DNA of 8,585 nucleotides from Brevundimonas sp. (lineage in GTDB: Bacteria > Pseudomonadota > Alphaproteobacteria > Caulobacterales > Caulobacteraceae): the NCBI GenBank assembly GCA_020253595.1, contig JADCBH010000152.1, positions 1 through 8,585 of the forward strand, written 5' to 3'. A program made the position numbers and the translations under genes. The notes under the pieces were generated by a model. That model made no database searches, was not told the origin of the DNA, and saw only the letters and a list, made by a program, of their open reading frames with translations. This document shows, one piece after another, positions 5,367 through 8,585 of the stretch (positions within the stretch are counted from its first letter, which is position 1; each line of letters begins with the position of its first letter).

Positions 5367-5771
5367 TTACTTCTGCTTGCCGGGCGCGACGAGGCCGGAC
5401 GGGCTGTCGACCTGACCTAGCGGCTGCCACTCCGCTCCCTGTCCGCGGGCGGAACCGACGTGCCATATCTGCGGCGCGATCAGGCCCCCGGCGGCGTGGA
5501 CCTCGTCCACCACGGTCTTCCATTGCGGCAGGGCCTCGCCGTGGAAGACGGGCACGTTAAAATCGTTGCGCGCCGCCGGACGCTCGACCACCGTGCCCTC
5601 GGTGATGATCAGACCCACCTGCCCCTCGGCGCGGCGACGATAGTAGGCCGCGACGTCAGACGTCGGCACGCCGGCCGGGCTGAACGACCGGGTCATGGGG
5701 GCCATGACGATGCGGTTAGGCAGGGTCAGCCCCTTGATGGTGAAGGGGCGGAACAGGGTGTCGACGCTCAT
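5367..5771 (-). CDS. N-terminal fragment of the ene-reductase
   Basis: A 134-aa open frame covering the first strands of the OYE barrel, from MSVDTLFRPF to the TAA after GKQK. It carries the FMN-side motif APMTRS (residues 24-29) and PQIWHVGS (100-107) but not the catalytic histidines. It has a good ribosome site (GAGG, 6-nt spacing). Alone it would be an incomplete barrel and probably unstable unless paired with the downstream fragment. Listed so that the frame is not lost; see the full interrupted gene. Confidence 0.5.
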   Translation of the reverse strand: MSVDTLFRPFTIKGLTLPNRIVMAPMTRSFSPAGVPTSDVAAYYRRRAEGQVGLIITEGTVVERPAARNDFNVPVFHGEALPQWKTVVDEVHAAGGLIAPQIWHVGSARGQGAEWQPLGQVDSPSGLVAPGKQK

Positions 5772-5899
5772 GGGGATCCTCGGACGGAACGATGCGGGCA
5801 AGGTGGCGTGTGACGTTGCGTTTGAAAACCCGCCGCAGCGACTTTTCTGACCTGTTCACCTGCCGGAACGGTGTCGGCCCTAGATGAGGTTGGGGCGCG

Positions 5900-6949
5900 C
5901 TAGAGGCCAAGCTGGCCTGCCAGCCCTGTCGCGATGGCATCGAACCGGGCCGCGAGGTCGCCGGTCGACAGGGGTGCGCCGGCGTCGCCGGCCTGACGCA
6001 CGGAGGCATCAAGAGGCAGATCCCCCAGGAAGGCGATCTCAAGCCGCTCGGCCTCGGCGGCGGCCCCGCCACGCCCGAAGATGTCGCCCGACATGTTCTC
6101 GATGAGGCCGAGCGTGGGGACATTCACGCGCTGGAACAGGGTGTGGGCGCGCCGCGCGTCGGCCAGCGCCACTTCCTGCGGCGTCGAGACAATCACCGCA
6201 CCGTCCAGCGGCGTCTTCTGGATCAAGGTCAGCTGCACGTCGCCGGTCCCGGGCGGCAGGTCGACAACAAGGACGTCCAAAGGCTGCTCGGCCGTGCCCC
6301 AGCGGGTCTGTGTCAGCATCTGGGTCAGGGCCTGGGAGGCCATCGGGCCGCGCCAGACCATGGCGTCCTCGGCCTTGGTCAGCAGGCCGACCGACATAGC
6401 CTTCAGGCCATGGGCGAGATGCGGCTCCATCATGCCGTCGCGGTAGTCGGGCTTGCCTGAAATGCTCAGCATGGTCGGCAGGCTGGGGCCATGGACGTCC
6501 GCATCCAGGATGCCGGTCGACAGGCCCGCGCGAGCGAAGGCGGCGGCCAGGTTGACCGCGACGGTCGACTTGCCGACCCCGCCCTTGCCGCTGGCGACGG
6601 CCAGCACGCGGCGGACGTGGGCGGGACGATCCGTCGGCACGGGCGCGCGGGGCCGGGTCTGGTCCACTGCCTGGGGAGACAAGGAGGCCTTGCGCGGCGC
6701 GGGCGCGGCTTCCGCCGTCAGAATGACGGAGACCTTTGTCATGCTCGGCATGGCCGTCAGAGCCGCCTCGGCCGCGTCGCGCACGGGGGCATAGGTGGTG
6801 ACGGCGGATGCGGGCACTTCGATGACGAAGCCGGCGCGATCCGGCGCGACCGTCAGCCCCTTGACCACGCCCGCCTCGACCAGACCCCGCCCTGTCGCAG
6901 GATCAGGGATTGCGTTCAGGACGGCTTCGACGGCGGCGCGGTCGATCAC
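5900..6949 (-). CDS. mrp: Mrp/ApbC/NBP35-family P-loop ATPase (Fe-S carrier type), cysteine-free
   Basis: A 349-aa protein. Residues about 1-80 form a MIP18/DUF59-type domain, and about 111-349 form the MinD-like ATPase. Motifs are the deviant Walker A SGKGGVGKST (120-129), DADVHGPS (149-156), DLPPGTGDVQL (230-240) and ENMS (284-287). Family members bind and transfer Fe-S clusters through a CPxC motif a few residues after ENMS. Here ENMS is followed at once by GDIFGRGG: the usual loop of about 11 residues is gone, and the protein has no cysteine at all. The reading frame is unbroken, so this is not a frameshift. GTG 6949 is the start, with GGAG (6957-6960) 7 nt upstream. It is divergent from miaA. 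Cluster-carrier activity of the usual kind looks impossible; an ATPase or adaptor role is possible. Confidence 0.93.
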   Translation of the reverse strand: MIDRAAVEAVLNAIPDPATGRGLVEAGVVKGLTVAPDRAGFVIEVPASAVTTYAPVRDAAEAALTAMPSMTKVSVILTAEAAPAPRKASLSPQAVDQTRPRAPVPTDRPAHVRRVLAVASGKGGVGKSTVAVNLAAAFARAGLSTGILDADVHGPSLPTMLSISGKPDYRDGMMEPHLAHGLKAMSVGLLTKAEDAMVWRGPMASQALTQMLTQTRWGTAEQPLDVLVVDLPPGTGDVQLTLIQKTPLDGAVIVSTPQEVALADARRAHTLFQRVNVPTLGLIENMSGDIFGRGGAAAEAERLEIAFLGDLPLDASVRQAGDAGAPLSTGDLAARFDAIATGLAGQLGL

Positions 6950-6964
6950 GGGGTAGCTCCGGCA

Positions 6965-7012
6965 GCTTGCGGGGGTCGGGGGCGCGTTCTATCCGCAGAG
7001 CCAGCCGCAAGC
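6965..7012. repeat. Inverted repeat in the mrp-miaA divergent region
   Basis: GCTTGCGG (6965-6972) and CCGCAAGC (7005-7012) are perfect inverted 8-mers 32 nt apart. Each arm contains a TTGCGG -35-like element pointing towards its own gene: the right arm for mrp, and the left arm for miaA (with a weak -10, TATCCG, at 6990-6995). The dyad may simply be two facing -35 boxes with shared extended sequence, or an operator. Confidence 0.5.
6986..7010 (-). promoter_or_regulatory. Promoter of mrp
   Basis: Read on the minus strand, TTGCGGC (7010-7004) is followed after 10 nt by GATAGAAC (6993-6986), matching 7 of 8 positions of the Caulobacter -10 motif GCTANAWC at an allowed spacing. The -35 is identical to that of the tRNA-Pro promoter in this window. 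It would give an mrp leader of about 30 nt containing the GGAG site. Confidence 0.5.
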
Positions 7013-7021
7013 GAGCATTCC

Positions 7022-7897
7022 GTGTCCAGGACCTCTCCCATCACCCTGATCGCCGGCCCGACGGCCTCGGGAAAGTCGCGGCGCGCGCTGGAGATGGCCG
7101 AGGCGACCGGCGCCGCCATCATCAACGCTGACAGCCAGCAGCTGTACGCCGACCTGCGCATCCTGTCCGCCCGCCCCTCGCCGGACGATGAAGCGCGGGC
7201 TCCCCACCATCTGTATGGGGTGGTCGATGCCGATGACGCCTGGTCGGTGGGCCGATGGACGCGGGCCATCCTGCCGCTCCTGGCCGAGCTTGAAGCCACG
7301 GGGCGACCGGCACTGATCGTCGGCGGCACGGGTCTCTATTTCTCTGCGTTGACAAAGGGTTTGGCTGACATTCCTGCCGTATCCGGTGAAGCCCGAGACG
7401 CGGCCATGACGCTCTTCGACGCTGAGGGCGAACCGGCATTCCGCAGGATGCTCGCCGGGCTGGATCCGGCCGCGGAAGCTGGGATCGAGGCTGGCGACCG
7501 CCAGCGCCTGACCCGCGCCTATGCGGTGGCGCGGGCGACGGGCCGATCCCTGTCGGACTGGCGCGCGACGACCAGGCCATTGCTGGCCCCCGGGTCCTAC
7601 GACCGCGTGGTGATCGAGCCGGACCGGGCGGCGCTTTATGCCGCCTGTGACGCGCGCGTAGACGCGATGATCGCGGCGGGCGCTCTGGACGAGGTCCGGA
7701 TCCTGATCGCGCGCGGGCTGGACCCGGCCCTGCCCGCCATGAAGGCCGTGGGGGTGCGGGAGCTGATGGCCTATCTGGCGGGCGAAACGACGCTGGCGGA
7801 TGCCACGGTGGCGATGAAACAGGCCACGCGGAACTACGCCAAGCGGCAACTGACGTGGTTCAGGAACCAGTGCCGGGATTGGCCGCGCGCCACCTAG
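7022..7897 (+). CDS. miaA: tRNA dimethylallyltransferase
   Basis: Transfers dimethylallyl from DMAPP to N6 of A37 in tRNAs that read UNN codons, a first step towards ms2i6A, improving codon reading. The 291-aa length is usual. Motifs are the P-loop GPTASGKS (12-19), DSQQLY (37-42), GGTGLYFSAL (101-110), DRQRLTRAYAV (159-169), MKAVGVREL (240-248), and YAKRQLTWFRNQ (272-283), the family's C-terminal tRNA-contact block. GTG 7022 was chosen: it places the P-loop where MiaA proteins have it, and no ATG, GTG or TTG occurs in the frame between mrp's start and this point. The frame stays open antisense through mrp, but that extension is not coding. Its ribosome site is weak (GCGAG). Its stop overlaps the stop of the convergent kinase gene. 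Confidence 0.96.
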   Translation: MSRTSPITLIAGPTASGKSRRALEMAEATGAAIINADSQQLYADLRILSARPSPDDEARAPHHLYGVVDADDAWSVGRWTRAILPLLAELEATGRPALIVGGTGLYFSALTKGLADIPAVSGEARDAAMTLFDAEGEPAFRRMLAGLDPAAEAGIEAGDRQRLTRAYAVARATGRSLSDWRATTRPLLAPGSYDRVVIEPDRAALYAACDARVDAMIAAGALDEVRILIARGLDPALPAMKAVGVRELMAYLAGETTLADATVAMKQATRNYAKRQLTWFRNQCRDWPRAT

Positions 7898-8585
7898 CGC
7901 AACATCCAGCTCAGCAGCAGCAGGACGAACAGGCCCGCACTGACGGCCTGCCAGAAGCGGACGGGCTCGCGCTCCATGAGGGACAGGCCGCGGCGGGGCG
8001 GGACGGCGGCGGCGCTGCCGGCCTCGAGCACATGGATCAGTTCCTCGACGCTGTCGAAACGATCGGCCGGATCGACCGACAGGGTGCGCAGGATGGTGGC
8101 TTCCAGCCAGGCGGGCATGTCGGGGCGATGCTGGGTCGGGCGGGTGGGACGGTCGAAGCGTATGCGGCTGAACTCCGTCTCCTGACCCGAGGGGTATTCA
8201 GATGTGAAGATGCGATAGAGGGTGACGCCCAGGGCATATTGGTCGGTCAGGGCGCCGCCGGGGTTGCCCGCGAACATCTCCGGAGCCTTGTAGCCGGGCG
8301 TGCCGGGGGCCTCGGCCTCGGCGAACTCCTCGACGCGCGGCAGGCGGGCGACGCCGAGGTCGATCAGCTTCAGACCGCCGTCGGCTTCGAGGATCACATT
8401 GTCGGGCTTGATGTCCCGGTGAGCGATGCCCAGCCGGTGCAGCGCCGCCACGCCTTTCGACAGGCGGATGGACAGGTCAAGACCTGACGGAATATCAAAC
8501 GGTTCTTCAGCGATCTTTGCATGCAAGGTGCGACCGACGTAGAGCGGCTGGGCGATGTAGAGGCCGCTCTGGCGACCGGGCTCCA
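7894..8585 (-). CDS. Ser/Thr protein kinase, C-terminal part, tail-anchored (partial; probably a PP2C/kinase fusion)
   Basis: The frame is open to the window edge, so the N-terminal part is missing; 229 residues are visible. They start around the kinase hinge (YIAQPLYVGRTL) and include the catalytic loop HRDIKPDN (HRD at 8413-8421), a DLG in place of DFG (8353-8361), the PGTPGYKAPE activation segment, and TDQYALGVTLYRI of the C-lobe. A linker leads to EREPVRFWQ and a single hydrophobic helix ending WMLR at the C-terminus, so the catalytic part should face the cytoplasm, anchored by its tail. A PVRFWQ-plus-membrane-tail ending is what I remember from bifunctional PP2C phosphatase/kinase proteins linked to nitrate assimilation in pseudomonads; the phosphatase half would be upstream, outside the window. 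The essential Asp and Lys of the catalytic loop are intact, so it should be active. Confidence 0.92.
   Translation of the reverse strand, partial: EPGRQSGLYIAQPLYVGRTLHAKIAEEPFDIPSGLDLSIRLSKGVAALHRLGIAHRDIKPDNVILEADGGLKLIDLGVARLPRVEEFAEAEAPGTPGYKAPEMFAGNPGGALTDQYALGVTLYRIFTSEYPSGQETEFSRIRFDRPTRPTQHRPDMPAWLEATILRTLSVDPADRFDSVEELIHVLEAGSAAAVPPRRGLSLMEREPVRFWQAVSAGLFVLLLLSWMLR

Larger units (their letters stand above)
4674..5771 (-). pseudogene. Old Yellow Enzyme-type NADH:flavin oxidoreductase, interrupted by one in-frame TAA
   Basis: The whole frame would encode about 364 residues, normal for OYE-family FMN ene-reductases (TIM barrel, reduce activated C=C bonds). Residues 1-134 and the part after the stop align without gap to the family: LFRPFTIKG and NRIVMAPMTRS (FMN region, residues 6-29), PQIWHVGS (100-107), then IHSAHGYLIDQF with the catalytic-type His pair (168 and 171), GDRWGG, and SVGSVG. 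Codon 135 (5367-5369 on the minus strand) is TAA, flanked by GKQK and EPMTEEDI, all in the same frame, so this is a nonsense codon and not a frameshift. Start ATG 5771 has GAGG 6 nt upstream; ATG 5801 is also possible. A 128-bp gap separates it from mrp upstream, with no clear promoter seen. It could be a recent pseudogene, a sequencing error, or two chains made by re-initiation. Confidence 0.75.

Noticed and set aside
5772..5899. Small gene or promoter between mrp and the ene-reductase
   Set aside because: No frame with start, ribosome site and credible protein; only a CAGGT direct repeat (about 5844-5860) was seen, too weak to call.
6065..6100. Missing Mrp loop explained by a frameshift
   Set aside because: Frame and homology continue without shift on both sides of ENMS-GDIFG, so it is a clean in-frame loss.
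6491..7021. N-terminal extension of miaA to 468 residues
   Set aside because: The extra part lies antisense to mrp and is unlike any MiaA; GTG 7022 gives the family length and P-loop position.
7855..8487. 210-codon plus-strand frame opposite the kinase
   Set aside because: Shadow frame; the minus strand carries HRDIKPDN, APE and other kinase motifs.

Overview
The window is chromosomal DNA of a GC-rich alphaproteobacterium. Protein style, Caulobacter-type promoter matches (TTGNNGS...GCTANAWC), GTG starts and the intergenic palindromic repeats point to Caulobacterales, probably close to Brevundimonas or Caulobacter. That placement is inference from memory of these families, not a search result. 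Most of the window is compact core-metabolism DNA. No phage, plasmid, CRISPR, transposase or integrase signal was found.

Layout. (1) At 19-137 a well-formed promoter drives tRNA-Pro(CGG). A short hairpin separates it from the convergent ketol-acid reductoisomerase-like gene (174-1184, minus). (2) That gene and a DUF924 gene (1183-1725, plus) are divergent and have no DNA between them. Their start codons overlap in one CATG, which is the exact centre of a perfect 8-bp inverted repeat. (3) A 230-bp gap with hairpins and an AT-rich patch leads into thyA-folA-ybjQ (1956-3677, plus), an evident operon for dTMP synthesis and folate recycling followed by a small YbjQ/UPF0145 protein. (4) Two opposed arrays of a G-rich heptamer (3682-3716 and 3770-3797) lie at the convergent junction with a membrane fatty-acid-hydroxylase/sterol-desaturase-family gene (3779-4528, minus). 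The stop codon of that gene is inside the repeat. (5) A 132-bp mosaic palindromic element (4544-4675) separates the hydroxylase from an Old-Yellow-Enzyme-type flavin oxidoreductase (4674-5771, minus), whose frame is broken by a single in-frame TAA followed 6 nt later by ATG. (6) A cysteine-free Mrp/ApbC-type ATPase (5900-6949, minus) is divergent from miaA (7022-7897, plus) across a 72-bp promoter region with an 8-bp dyad. (7) miaA converges, with overlapping stop codons, on the C-terminal part of a tail-anchored Ser/Thr kinase (7894 to the window end, minus). This kinase is probably the back half of a PP2C phosphatase/kinase fusion.

How the genes work together. ThyA turns dUMP and methylene-THF into dTMP and dihydrofolate, and FolA reduces dihydrofolate back to THF; they are separated by one base, so translational coupling is likely. 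The other genes are functionally unrelated neighbours: branched-chain amino acid synthesis (or a paralogue of it), tRNA modification, Fe-S carrier-type ATPase, ene-reductase, lipid hydroxylation and signalling.

The most notable points are the interrupted but otherwise intact ene-reductase, the Mrp protein lacking its CPxC loop and all cysteines, the mirror-symmetric KARI/DUF924 start region, and the two repeat systems flanking the hydroxylase. I see no clear candidate for a wholly new multi-gene system.
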